Assembly: GCF_014698965.1 (NCBI RefSeq)
Contig: NZ_JACXAE010000069.1
Coordinates: 43,338 to 107,337 of the forward strand
DNA: 64,000 nucleotides
Source: Iningainema tapete BLCC-T55
Lineage (GTDB): Bacteria; Cyanobacteriota; Cyanobacteriia; Cyanobacteriales; Nostocaceae
Direction: 5' to 3'
Position numbers and translations under genes: made by a program. Below the pieces are notes generated by a model, which saw nothing but the letters and a program-made list of their open reading frames with translations, ran no database searches and was not told where the DNA came from. Of this stretch, positions 17,547 to 25,945 are shown one piece after another. The number at the start of each line of letters is the position of its first letter. Position 1 is the stretch's first letter.

Positions 17547-18764
17547 ATGGAAATCATTGCATTACTATTAGGAATTTTTGGTGCTGGTACTGGGGCTGCA
17601 TTTTGGGTTATTCGTAATTTATACTACATATGTCAACCCAGTGAGGTGTTAATCTTTGCCGGTAATCGTACCCCACTTGCTGATGGACGTGCTGTAGGAT
17701 ACCGCTTGGTTAAAGGTGGTAGCAGTATACAGGTTCCTCTTTTAGAGCGTACCTTCCGCATGGAACTGACTAACATGATTATTGAATTACGGGTATCAAA
17801 TGCATACTCTAAAGGCGGGATTCCCTTGACAGTGGAAGGCGTGGCTAATATTAAGATTGCAGGAGAAGAACCGACAATTCATAATGCGATCGAACGTCTT
17901 TTAGGTAAAAGTCGTAAGGACATCGAACAATTGGCAAAAGAAACTTTAGAGGGAAATCTGCGGGGGGTACTAGCTAGTTTGACACCAGAACAGGTGAACG
18001 AAGATAAAATTGCCTTCGCTAAAACTTTGCTGGAAGAAGCTGAAGACGACTTGGAAAAATTGGGATTAGTACTCGATACCTTACAAATTAAGAATATCTC
18101 TGATGAGGTTCGTTACCTAAATTCAATTGGACGCAAACAGCAGGCGGAATTGTTGCGCGATGCCCGTTCAGCAGAAGCCCACGCCCAAGCTGAGGCGACA
18201 ATCAAGGCATCAGAAAATCAGCGGATTACAGAACTCAGAAGAATAGCGCGAGATTTGGAAGTTGCTAAAGCAGAAGCCGAACGCAGAGTTAGAGATGCAT
18301 TAACTAAGAGAACAGCGATGATAGCTGAAGTAGAAGCAGTGGTGGGAGCAGAAGTAGCGCGAGTACAAGCTGAGGTGGCAGTGCAAACTGAGCGGATTAA
18401 GCAAGTGGAACAGCAGTTACAGGCAGATGTGGTAGCACCAGCAGAAGCAGAATGCCAAAAAGCGATCGCACTTGCCAAGGGAGATGCTGCTAAAATTGTA
18501 GAAGACGGCAAAGCACAAGCCGCAGGTACACAGCGCTTAGCTGAGTCATGGAAAGCTGCGGGTGCTTCAGCAAGAGAAATCTTCATTTTCCAGAAACTAG
18601 AACCACTTTTAGAAATTATGGCAGCAGGAGTACCTACTGTTGAAGTAGAAAACTTAACTGTGATTGATGCTACCAATGGCAACAACGTCACAAAAATGGC
18701 TTCATTCTTTGAGCAGTTACATCAAACTACTGGTGTAGATGTCAAGAAGTTGGTAGGTAATTAA
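17547..18764 (+). CDS. Flotillin-like SPFH (band 7) protein 2
   Basis: A 405-residue paralogue of the preceding protein with an N-terminal membrane segment (EIIALLLGIFGAGTGAAFWV), the SPFH domain (CQPSEVLIFAGNRTP ... IELRVSNAYSKGGIPLTVEG ... AKETLEGNLRGVLASLTPEQ) and an Ala/Glu coiled coil (residues ~210-330). The C-terminal block (FIFQKLEPLLEIMAAGVPTV ... NLTVIDA) is the flotillin oligomerisation tail. The two proteins probably make a hetero-oligomer. A ribosome site (AAAAGGATAAA) precedes the ATG at 17547. Confidence 0.93.
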   Translation: MEIIALLLGIFGAGTGAAFWVIRNLYYICQPSEVLIFAGNRTPLADGRAVGYRLVKGGSSIQVPLLERTFRMELTNMIIELRVSNAYSKGGIPLTVEGVANIKIAGEEPTIHNAIERLLGKSRKDIEQLAKETLEGNLRGVLASLTPEQVNEDKIAFAKTLLEEAEDDLEKLGLVLDTLQIKNISDEVRYLNSIGRKQQAELLRDARSAEAHAQAEATIKASENQRITELRRIARDLEVAKAEAERRVRDALTKRTAMIAEVEAVVGAEVARVQAEVAVQTERIKQVEQQLQADVVAPAEAECQKAIALAKGDAAKIVEDGKAQAAGTQRLAESWKAAGASAREIFIFQKLEPLLEIMAAGVPTVEVENLTVIDATNGNNVTKMASFFEQLHQTTGVDVKKLVGN

Positions 18765-18829
18765 CCACAGATAAACACAGATGCACACCGATATTTTATC
18801 TGTGTTTATCTGTGTCCATCTGTGGTTCA
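18765..18829. repeat. CACAGATAAACACAGAT inverted repeat
   Basis: AACCACAGATAAACACAGATG and its inverse CATCTGTGGTT with TCTGTGTTTATCTGTG form a long hairpin. Partial copies recur at 38936-38970 and 39113-39135. It separates the second flotillin gene from the AAA gene. Confidence 0.8.
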
Positions 18830-18851
18830 AATTTTTTATTATTATTAAACT

Positions 18852-20315
18852 ATGTTAATTTTTGAAGAATATTTTCAAGACAATCGCCACAACTGGCTAA
18901 CAAAAGATAGTAATGAATGCAGCCTCTGCCTGGAGGCTAATTACTATATATTTGAACACAAACGCCCCGGTAACGGTTCGTGGCTAACGTGGCAATCTGC
19001 CGATTTCTTCTATGACAAACCTGAATTTCATATTCATGTTGTCTTAGAGAAAGTTACTGGTGTATTAAATCATGGATATGGTTTTATCTGGGGACTAGCC
19101 GATAACAAAAACTTCTTTGAATTTGTGATTACTGACAGCGGATACTACCAAATTGCGCAACATGAAAATGGTAGTTTCAAAGAGCATATTGCCTGGAAAC
19201 GCTGTTATGAAATTCGCCGCACCAACACTATGAATGTGCTGGAAATTCGCCGCGATGGGAAGAATATAGAGTTTTACATTAATAGTTTTCTTGTCGAAAA
19301 ACTTTGTGCCGATACTATGACACAAGTATCTGGTCAAAAGTTTGGCTTTATTATCTACGACAACACAAAAATTAAAGTACACAGTTTGGTTATTAGTGGT
19401 TCTAGTGTGGAAAGCACCCGTCTAGGTAATAGTGATGATGCCACAAAATCATCTTTTGTTCAACATGAGCCGCCTGTTGATGATACCTTAGAAAAAGTAT
19501 TTGCTGATTTAAAATCTTTGGTTGGACTTGAACAGACTAAGCAGCAATTGTTCTCTTTGGCAAATTTCTTGAAAGTACAAACTGAACGCAAGACGCGAGG
19601 ACTCAAAACAGTAGATACATCACTACACCTCGTTTTGTCTGGTCCACCAGGTACAGGTAAGACTACTATAGCGCGATTAGTAGGTCGCTTGTACAAACAA
19701 CTTGGTCGCCTCCAGCATGGACATGTGGTGGAAACCGATCGCGCTGGCATTGTTGGTGGTTATATCGGACAAACAGCTTTGCGTGTAGCTGATGCAGTCA
19801 AGCAATCCTTAGAGGGTGTACTGTTTATCGATGAAGCTTATGCCCTTGTACCAAAAGATGGCTCTTCTAGCGATTTTGGTCATGAAGCAGTACAAGCTTT
19901 ACTCAAACGTATGGAGGATCACCGCGATCAATTAGCTGTGATTGTCGCAGGCTATCCTGAGGAAATGGAATATTTCATGACTTCAAATCCGGGTTTACAA
20001 TCTCGCTTTAGTCGATTGTTTTACTTTGATGACTATACACCAAATGAACTAGTTTTAATTTTTGGAAAATTCTGTTATGACTATGGATATACTTTGGATA
20101 TTTCTGCACGGATAGCTGTGCAAAGAATTTTTGAAAATGCTTATGCTCATCGGGATAAAAATTTTGGGAATGGGCGATTTGCTCGGACTATGTTTGAATT
20201 AACAATTGAAAAACAGGCAAACAGAATCGCAAATTGTCTTGAGCAAATGGATGACTTAGCAATTTCTTTAATTAAAGCAGAGGATTTGGTAGTTTCTGAT
20301 TTAACAGGTTCTTAA
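18852..20315 (+). CDS. CbbX-like AAA+ ATPase with N-terminal beta-sandwich domain
   Basis: A 487-residue protein. Residues ~1-185 resemble a jelly-roll/LamG-like beta-sandwich (GFIWGLADNKNFFEFVITDSG, KFGFIIYDNTKIKVHSLVIS). From ~225 there is a CbbX/CfxQ/SpoVK-type AAA+ domain: LVGLEQTKQQL, Walker A G264-T271 (GPPGTGKT), Walker B VLFIDEAYAL (D327, E328), VIVAGYPEEMEYFM and the arginine-finger region LQSRFSRLF. CbbX proteins remodel Rubisco, but this domain also occurs in ATPases unrelated to Rubisco. Here the neighbours are flotillins, so a role in remodelling membrane-associated complexes is more likely (inference). It lies 87 bp after the second flotillin gene. Confidence 0.85.
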   Translation: MLIFEEYFQDNRHNWLTKDSNECSLCLEANYYIFEHKRPGNGSWLTWQSADFFYDKPEFHIHVVLEKVTGVLNHGYGFIWGLADNKNFFEFVITDSGYYQIAQHENGSFKEHIAWKRCYEIRRTNTMNVLEIRRDGKNIEFYINSFLVEKLCADTMTQVSGQKFGFIIYDNTKIKVHSLVISGSSVESTRLGNSDDATKSSFVQHEPPVDDTLEKVFADLKSLVGLEQTKQQLFSLANFLKVQTERKTRGLKTVDTSLHLVLSGPPGTGKTTIARLVGRLYKQLGRLQHGHVVETDRAGIVGGYIGQTALRVADAVKQSLEGVLFIDEAYALVPKDGSSSDFGHEAVQALLKRMEDHRDQLAVIVAGYPEEMEYFMTSNPGLQSRFSRLFYFDDYTPNELVLIFGKFCYDYGYTLDISARIAVQRIFENAYAHRDKNFGNGRFARTMFELTIEKQANRIANCLEQMDDLAISLIKAEDLVVSDLTGS

Positions 20316-20360
20316 AAACCATTTAATCAATAAATTGTAAGGTGAAGTGATGAATGTATA

Positions 20361-21305
20361 GTGTTTGACTCTCAAACTTCACCTTCAGAGGATCTACCGT
20401 TGCTGAATACTTTTTATTTCAAACAAATTTTCAGAACTTTGGTGACAGCCTGCTTAGTGCTGGTCTTTCATAATAGCGCACTTGCGCTCAAAATCATGCT
20501 GGTTAATGATGATGGGTATGATCGAGGCGGACTTCCTGTTTTGTTTGATACCCTCAAAGAAGCGGGACATGATGTGACGATTGTTGCGCCTAAAACCGAT
20601 CAAAGTGGTAGAGGAACCTCTATCAATACAGATCGGATTAATCAACCATTGGAAGTAGTAAACTATGATACTAATAAATGGTACGTAGATGGTACGCCAA
20701 CTGTGACAGTAGTAGCAGGATTGAATTACATCCTGCGGGACAATCCCCCTGACTTGGTAATTTCTGGGATTAACCCAGGGGAAAACATTGGACGGACGGC
20801 AGTTTCTTCTGGTACAGTTAGTGCAGCAGTGGCAGCTATCAATCGGGGTGTTCCGGCAATCGCTGTGAGTTTGGGAGTTAACTTAGCAGAAAGTTCCACT
20901 GGCTTCCCTAGTACGATCGCTGCATACAAACCTACTTCTGATTTTATCGTCAGAGTGATTGCACAACTAGAAGCAACTAAGAAAAAGAACGCAAAGCTTT
21001 TACCTAACGGTGTAGGTTTGAGTATCAACGTTCCCGTAAATGGGAGCAAAGGAATTGCCTTTACTAGACTAGAGCAATTCACTCCACTAGATTTCACCTT
21101 TGGAGAATTACCCGGTGGAGGAGTTGGCTTGCAGATTTTACCTGTGAGTCTTCCATCCGATAGAACTCCTAATCCAAGATCGGAAGGAGAACAATTTGTA
21201 TCAGGTTTTACCACCATCACACCAATTGATGGTGACTGGAGTGCAAGTGATGGGGTTCGCGCTCGCATAAGCGATCGCTTACCTGTACAGAATTTACTGC
21301 CGTAA
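20361..21305 (+). CDS. surE: SurE-family nucleotidase, probably exported
   Basis: SurE proteins are metal-dependent 5'/3'-nucleotidases and exopolyphosphatases. The active-site motif IMLVNDDGYD (N49-G52 counted from the GTG at 20361) and INPGENIGRTAVSSGTVSAA are family-defining. Unlike cytoplasmic SurE, this one has a hydrophobic leader (ILVTACLVLVF-like stretch, then HNSALALKI) just before the first strand, which looks like a signal peptide cleaved after ALA. The natural start may be the GTG at 20361 or the downstream TTG near 20400. Such exported forms are seen in cyanobacteria; a phosphate-scavenging role is inferred. Confidence 0.88.
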   Translation: MFDSQTSPSEDLPLLNTFYFKQIFRTLVTACLVLVFHNSALALKIMLVNDDGYDRGGLPVLFDTLKEAGHDVTIVAPKTDQSGRGTSINTDRINQPLEVVNYDTNKWYVDGTPTVTVVAGLNYILRDNPPDLVISGINPGENIGRTAVSSGTVSAAVAAINRGVPAIAVSLGVNLAESSTGFPSTIAAYKPTSDFIVRVIAQLEATKKKNAKLLPNGVGLSINVPVNGSKGIAFTRLEQFTPLDFTFGELPGGGVGLQILPVSLPSDRTPNPRSEGEQFVSGFTTITPIDGDWSASDGVRARISDRLPVQNLLP

Positions 21306-21323
21306 GTAAGTCGGCGAAAAAAT

Positions 21324-21366
21324 TAAAGGCTTGTAGTAAGCGCTTCAGCGCTGAAGCGCTTACTAC
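21324..21366. repeat. GTAGTAAGCGCTTCAGCGCTGAAG-type palindrome
   Basis: TTGTAGTAAGCGCTTCAGCG followed by CTGAAGCGCTTACTAC is a near-perfect palindrome in the gap between surE and the convergent Uma2 gene. A second member of the family lies at 29791-29855. Confidence 0.8.
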
Positions 21367-21387
21367 GGATAATATAGAAGCGTGACT

Positions 21388-22119
21388 CTAAAAAGTATCA
21401 AGGTCAATATTTAATTCTCGCAGTTTTTCAGCTAAGCGATCGGCACGTTGCTTCTCTTGTTCAGCACGTTGCTTTTCTTGTTCAGCACGTTGCTTTTCTT
21501 GTTCAGCACGTTGTGTCTCTATTTGAGCAACTTCTTGAAGTGTGGGAACTAGTTGTCCATCGCTCGTAAAAAAACGTAACTTAGTTTCATGTATTCCCAG
21601 ATATAAATCAAGCTGCTGACTCCACAACCAACCTTGCTGATTAGGTTCTATCGGTTGATAACTACCACCAATTAAAATAAATCCGGCAAATTCCAAAGTT
21701 TTTGGATCGTACCAGAAGTAATTTGGTGTACGGAAAGTATCTTGATATATTTCCTTTTTTAATCCCTTATCAGTTTTAGCGGTACTATCTGAGAGAATTT
21801 CCACAATTACATTCGGGTACTTGCCTCCTTCATGCCATACCACCCAACTGTTACGAATTTTACGCTGGGTTCCCAGTACGACAAAAAAATCTGGTCCGCG
21901 AAAGTCTCTTGATGTAGGCTGATGTAGGCTGTAGTAGATTGTGAGATTGCCAATAGCATAAAAGTCATTGCGGTCATGCCACAACCATTCCAAGCTCTGC
22001 ATCAGCACAATCATCTGCCACATATGTAAGTCGCTATCAAATGGCGGTTCATTACTGTATAAATTACTAGGTGGAAAGATAACATCTTTTGAGGTTTCTA
22101 AATCTTGGGCAACCGACAT
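21388..22119 (-). CDS. Uma2-family (DUF820) putative restriction endonuclease
   Basis: A 243-residue member of the PD-(D/E)XK-fold Uma2 family, which is hugely expanded in cyanobacteria. The core shows FRGPDFFVVLG, KYPNVIVEILSDSTAKTDKG and KKEIYQDTFRTPNYFWYDP, including the conserved E and the lysine-bearing block. The C-terminus is a charged coiled coil with three copies of RAEQEKQ, ending RLAEKLRELNIDLDTF. Its role is unproven; links to mobile DNA are commonly suggested. A truncated second copy of the 3' end lies at 15421. Confidence 0.87.
   Translation of the reverse strand: MSVAQDLETSKDVIFPPSNLYSNEPPFDSDLHMWQMIVLMQSLEWLWHDRNDFYAIGNLTIYYSLHQPTSRDFRGPDFFVVLGTQRKIRNSWVVWHEGGKYPNVIVEILSDSTAKTDKGLKKEIYQDTFRTPNYFWYDPKTLEFAGFILIGGSYQPIEPNQQGWLWSQQLDLYLGIHETKLRFFTSDGQLVPTLQEVAQIETQRAEQEKQRAEQEKQRAEQEKQRADRLAEKLRELNIDLDTF
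21443..21513. repeat. 21-bp tandem repeat inside the Uma2 gene
   Basis: The unit GCACGTTGCTTTTCTTGTTCA occurs three times, with one or no mismatches, plus a partial copy. It encodes the RAEQEKQ heptads of the C-terminal coiled coil and could change copy number by slippage. Confidence 0.85.
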
Positions 22120-22227
22120 AACAGCAAGTTTTATAGTGCGATAAATTTAGCTTAACATCGCTTCCTCAAGATGATTCTCATCTTTGAGTTGCAAATCAAT
22201 GATATAAGGAACAGGAAAACAGAGAAA

Positions 22228-22605
22228 ATGGTAGCTGAACGTACGTTAGATTATTACCTCAATTTAAACTATCCAATTACTCTTTACCCTGATACTGAAG
22301 AAGGGGGGTACGTTGCTGAGATAAAAGATTTGCCAGGATGTCTGACTTAAGGCGAAACCTTAGAAGAGACTATAGATAATATAGCTGAAGCACGCGAACT
22401 TTGGATTGAAACTGTTTATGAAACAGGAGGCAAAATTCCTCTACCAAGTATAGAAAATGATGACACTTTTGAGTTGCTACTACAAATACCTAAATCTCTA
22501 CGCAAGTCTTTAGTGGAAGTAGCGGACAGGGAAGGAGTTAGCCTAAACCAATATATTTTATCTGTATTGAATGAGGCAAATGAAAAAATATTAGCAATGC
22601 AATAA
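22228..22605 (+). pseudogene. HicB-like antitoxin with an in-frame TAA
   Basis: From the ATG at 22228 the frame reads YPITLYPDTEEGGYVAEIKD then LPGCLT, the HicB fold start. It meets TAA at 22348-22350, where relatives have a Gln (CAA to TAA is one change), and continues GETLEETIDNIAEARELWIE to a C-terminal ribbon-helix-helix-like block (GVSLNQYILSVL), stopping at 22603. HicB partners the HicA mRNA interferase, but no hicA-like gene is next to it. So it is an orphan antitoxin and now interrupted. A sequencing error at one base would restore a 125-residue gene. Confidence 0.75.
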
Positions 22606-22619
22606 ATTCCCTTTCCCTT

Positions 22620-23780
22620 TCAACGCTTGCGTGCCTTCTTCCGTGCTGCGTCACGTACTCGTTGATTAAGTAAATAGCCGAACCCAGCATTTTCCATTCG
22701 GTAGACAAACTCTTCACTAGTGTTACCCAGTGCCTTAGCAGTAGCATCTAAATTCCAATGATGTTCTGCTAACTTACTCAGTAAGTAAACACGCCTAGTC
22801 TGTGCAGCAGATAAACGGTAAGTTTTGAGATACTCCAACTCTCCATTATCTCGTGCGATCGCCTCCCCAATATGATTTTCATCTTTGAGTTGCAAATTCG
22901 TGATAAACCGTTGCAAATAGAAAGGTTCAGCCGAGTAAACTATCTTAGATTGCAAAGAGCGTCCTAAAAGTCCATTCGCCATAAAACCTTGAAAACAAGC
23001 CCAATCAGAACGCATTTTACCTACTTCTCTTCTTAAAGAAGCCAAATCATGAACCTTTGACTCATCCACAGATACATCCATAGGCAAAGTAGTATCGTAA
23101 AGCAACCCGTACTGATACAATAACTCACCGTAAAAATCTTCAATCAAACTAGTATGTAAAAGTCGATAATCCTCAGGAGTAGGAACCACAAAAGCCGATG
23201 CAAGTGCTTCCCCAACAAATACCAACACACCAACCTGTGTTGGATGAATCTCAAAAACCCGCAAAGCCTCTTCTAATCCAGCAATATAACGACCACTAAC
23301 AGAAGTTTCATAACGGCAACCTAGCCCATGAGAAATAGCATACTGAGAATACTCACTCCAAGCAATAGTAGGACCAGAGAAAAACAGAGAGAGGAAACCT
23401 TCCATCGCCAAATGCAAAGGTAAAAACCGCAATTGATTACTTGACTCTCGCTTTACCATACGATGCAATAACTGCACACAACCACAGCCAAGATGCTTAC
23501 CATCAGACTTCATCATTTGTCCCCCAAAAGCAGCCACTGGATTACCATCATGAGTCCAAGACATGACTAACCCGTGAGGAACATAAGAAATGTAATTCAT
23601 CTCCCCGGATAAAGAGACAACAGTCATATCTGCGTTATAAGAACGACGTAGTAGGCGCAAGTCACCACGCACATTTCGACGCAGTAGCGGTACAATACGG
23701 ACTGCACCCCATACTTGCGATGGAGCAATTACCAATCCTTTCAATGATATATCAGATAATAAATTAGTTTTTTGTGCCAT
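22620..23780 (-). CDS. ARPP-like protein with C-terminal helix-turn-helix
   Basis: A 386-residue protein. The N-terminus (LSDISLKGLVIAPSQVWGAV then RIVPLLRRNVRGDLRL) resembles domains named ARPP in databases, linked to ADP-ribosylation and phosphatase genes. I recognise this from memory only. The last ~80 residues (LSAAQTRRVYLLSKLAEHHW then LDATAKALGNTSEEF) look like a Fis-type helix-turn-helix, though the end is very basic (AARKKARKR). The start codon overlaps the end of the vWA gene by 17 bp, so the pair is translationally coupled. Function unknown; conflict or RNA-processing roles are proposed for such clusters. Confidence 0.6.
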   Translation of the reverse strand: MAQKTNLLSDISLKGLVIAPSQVWGAVRIVPLLRRNVRGDLRLLRRSYNADMTVVSLSGEMNYISYVPHGLVMSWTHDGNPVAAFGGQMMKSDGKHLGCGCVQLLHRMVKRESSNQLRFLPLHLAMEGFLSLFFSGPTIAWSEYSQYAISHGLGCRYETSVSGRYIAGLEEALRVFEIHPTQVGVLVFVGEALASAFVVPTPEDYRLLHTSLIEDFYGELLYQYGLLYDTTLPMDVSVDESKVHDLASLRREVGKMRSDWACFQGFMANGLLGRSLQSKIVYSAEPFYLQRFITNLQLKDENHIGEAIARDNGELEYLKTYRLSAAQTRRVYLLSKLAEHHWNLDATAKALGNTSEEFVYRMENAGFGYLLNQRVRDAARKKARKR

Positions 23781-25206
23781 TTATCATATCCCCCAACATT
23801 AGTTGCACACGCTCCGCCAGATAAGCTTCTAATTCAGCCAAAGGTGCAGAACCATCAGCAAAACGGGCAAAACCAAGCATAGTGGGTAAATCTTCTGCAT
23901 CGCGCAGCCCAACAGTGGGAACATAGGGACTGAGGGGACGCAAGGAAAAATCCTCAGAATTGAATACAGGATTACAGTGGACAATAGAAGTACGTCGATT
24001 GGGATCTAACTTAGAGCGAAATACCCGCAGGATTTCTGCTGAACCGTTGGGTGGGTCATTGTCACAACCATCTGATACAATTACAACCAGTTCTGGATCA
24101 GATGCCAAGGCTGCAAGCAAGGGTGTAGCAAGGTTAGTTTGTCCATAAGGACGTACTAGTAAAGTATCCTCAACCGGAACCGTCCAAAAAGCACGGTAAT
24201 CTTTACTTGCGGCTTTCAACAAATAGTGAGTAGCAAAAGCTACAGCTAAAGGACGACGACGCTTTTCAGTAGAGCCAGAACTAGAATAACTGCAATCCAA
24301 CACAGCCGCTACCCGTCCCAGTTTTAAAGGTGCTTTTTTTAACGCTGATCGCGATGATTTCTCCAACGCCTGGTTCAAAACATGCCAATCTTTTTGTCGG
24401 GTTTCCACAGATAAAGAAAGGATATACAATGCTAGACGAGTCAGAGAAAGACGACTTAAATCCAAATCAATGTCTACCTTCTCAGTAGCCGCAGCTCCTT
24501 GAAAACGCAACTTCTCAGTCAAAGTCATCTTTTCCTGAATACGCGACAAAAACACATCGCGAGGAATATTGTGTTTTGCCGCCAAACCCTCGGCAATAGT
24601 AAAAGGTAAACTATAAACAGCATCAGCACTATAGTGAGCTTGACGAAACTGCTCAAACAACGGAGTAGAAAAACACCGTTGCTTCCAAGATTCAAACAAA
24701 AAAGTACCAAGTTCCCCTTGAAGTTTAAGATGAGCATGACAAGCAATTGCCCTCACCTTCCCCCGATACTTCACCGCATCAAAACTGAGATTTTGACGTT
24801 GCTCAAGATAGTCACGAGCAATGGCACGACTGCGACGATTATTAATCCGCAATCTCTTACACTGCTCCAAAACCTTCCAAGCACGTTGTGGTGGTAACTG
24901 TCTCAAAGCAGCAGCAATCAACGCCCCCTCTTCTTGACGATGTTCAACACAATCCTTTCCCGTTGCTAACAACTTCAAAATAATCTGTGCTTGATTAAAA
25001 TGATTGATCCCAGCCGCCAAAGTCCGCGCATATAACAACCGATAATTACCCAGAATATAATCGTGTAAAAAATCAATCGATACTCGCTGCCCATAAGCAT
25101 CATCATAAAACTCTTTCTGCCCAGTGCAAGCAAGACCAGCATTAATAAACATTACCAAATCTTCTCGTGCCACCTGCTCAACACGATTATTTAAGTTAGT
25201 AGTCAT
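23764..25206 (-). CDS. vWA-domain protein with TROVE-like helical N-terminus
   Basis: A 480-residue protein. The C-terminal part is a von Willebrand A domain with a complete MIDAS: D304-x-S306-x-S308 in VLDCSYSSSG, the Thr in TNLATPLLAAL and the Asp in VVIVSDGCDND. The N-terminal ~280 residues are all-helical (NYRLLYARTLAAGINHFNQA, HRQEEGALIAAALRQLPP) and resemble TROVE/Ro60 modules, which bind small structured RNAs. TROVE followed by vWA is exactly the Ro60 layout. The TROVE call is tentative. The ATG at 25206 has an AAGGAA ribosome site. It is co-directional with the small gene upstream and overlaps the ARPP-like gene downstream. Confidence 0.65.
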   Translation of the reverse strand: MTTNLNNRVEQVAREDLVMFINAGLACTGQKEFYDDAYGQRVSIDFLHDYILGNYRLLYARTLAAGINHFNQAQIILKLLATGKDCVEHRQEEGALIAAALRQLPPQRAWKVLEQCKRLRINNRRSRAIARDYLEQRQNLSFDAVKYRGKVRAIACHAHLKLQGELGTFLFESWKQRCFSTPLFEQFRQAHYSADAVYSLPFTIAEGLAAKHNIPRDVFLSRIQEKMTLTEKLRFQGAAATEKVDIDLDLSRLSLTRLALYILSLSVETRQKDWHVLNQALEKSSRSALKKAPLKLGRVAAVLDCSYSSSGSTEKRRRPLAVAFATHYLLKAASKDYRAFWTVPVEDTLLVRPYGQTNLATPLLAALASDPELVVIVSDGCDNDPPNGSAEILRVFRSKLDPNRRTSIVHCNPVFNSEDFSLRPLSPYVPTVGLRDAEDLPTMLGFARFADGSAPLAELEAYLAERVQLMLGDMINGTKN

Positions 25207-25217
25207 AAAATTTCCTT

Positions 25218-25316
25218 TTAATGAACCGCGAAGACGCGAAGAGCGCGAAGCGAAGAAAAACCAAGAATTTACTCTCTTTTTTCTTCCTTCGTGTTCTTCG
25301 TGCCTTCGCGGTTTAT
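25218..25316. repeat. AACCGCGAAGACGCGAAGAG-type long inverted repeat
   Basis: TGAACCGCGAAGACGCGAAG at one end and CTTCGTGCCTTCGCGGTTTA at the other form an imperfect stem around an AT-rich loop. This is a common cyanobacterial intergenic repeat. It lies between the vWA gene and the small gene upstream of it. Related sequence occurs at 32940-32975. Confidence 0.8.
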
Positions 25317-25341
25317 TTTCATCTCTTTCCTATCCAAACAC

Positions 25342-25701
25342 TCAAACCTGACAAAATTGCTGACTTTGAGACAATTCATGCAACAAAAACTCAACAGACT
25401 CACTCAACACTGTTACGAAAACTCCTGTCTCACTTCCCGCATTTGATGTCAACCATAAACCTTTAAGAGTTACTTCTACAAACTCAGCATCACATGGGCA
25501 GATTTCAATTCTATGATCGGCTTTTTCTAACTTCATCAAGTAGGGATTGGATGTGATGAGAAAAGAAGCTGTGCCGGATATAAGATGAATATGTTGAGCA
25601 GTTTGCAATGCTAAGATTACTCTTGTGTTTACCCAAGTTTCTAAAGATTCATTGAGATACTCTAGTTTAAAGTTGTTTTCTATGTAAGTGAGTTTTAACA
25701 T
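25342..25701 (-). CDS. Small protein, alr0857-like family
   Basis: A 119-residue protein beginning MLKLTYIENNFKLEYL and LNESLETWVNTRVILALQTA; the pattern of an N-terminal strand pair and a helix with RVILAL matches a cyanobacterial family I recall as alr0857. It has no membrane segment. HIHLISGTASFLI and KADHRIEICPCDAEFVEVTL suggest a beta-rich fold. It is co-directional with the vWA/ARPP-like pair and may belong to the same unit, although a repeat intervenes. No role is known to me. Confidence 0.6.
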   Translation of the reverse strand: MLKLTYIENNFKLEYLNESLETWVNTRVILALQTAQHIHLISGTASFLITSNPYLMKLEKADHRIEICPCDAEFVEVTLKGLWLTSNAGSETGVFVTVLSESVEFLLHELSQSQQFCQV

Positions 25702-25886
25702 ATTAATTTACCACAATTTTGAGGAGAAAGCTGTTCGGGGAATGGCGGCGCGACTGCGTTAGGCACTGTAACAGAGTGGTTCGGAAGTCGCACCATAGTC
25801 CCGCGAACAACTTTCATGTCTACAGAGTATTGTGATGAACTTCCCCCAGGCAAGGCATTATGGTTCATAGTGTCCAACCTTGTCAA
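25695..25886 (-). CDS. Possible small ORF, uncertain
   Basis: A 63-codon frame (second Met at 25868: MNHNALPGGSSSQYSVDMKV) ends in TAA overlapping the ATG of the small gene at 25701 by 7 bp, an arrangement typical of translational coupling. No ribosome site or known motif is evident, and the amino-acid composition (Pro, Ser, Asn, Val) is not clearly coding. It may be a leader peptide or chance. Confidence 0.25.
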   Translation of the reverse strand: MTRLDTMNHNALPGGSSSQYSVDMKVVRGTMVRLPNHSVTVPNAVAPPFPEQLSPQNCGKLIC

Positions 25887-25921
25887 ATCTAGGTTATAAA
25901 CTTAGGGGAGGTTGCTTTCAC

Positions 25922-25936
25922 TAGGGGATTCCCCTA
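25922..25936. promoter_or_regulatory. Perfect palindrome at the NACHT ATPase start
   Basis: TAGGGGA and TCCCCTA are perfect 7-bp arms around one base, ending 9 nt before the ATG at 25946. AGGGGAGG occurs ~20 bp upstream. The palindrome covers the expected ribosome-binding region, so it may be an operator, or an RNA hairpin that hides the start. Confidence 0.4.
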
Positions 25937-25945
25937 AGATTGTGT

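Noticed and set aside
18218..18691. 157-codon antisense ORF in the second flotillin gene
   Set aside because: A Ser/Ala/Thr-rich shadow of the Ala/Glu coiled coil on the other strand.
18852..20315. True CbbX Rubisco activase
   Set aside because: No Rubisco genes nearby, an extra N-terminal beta-sandwich domain, and a flotillin operon context.
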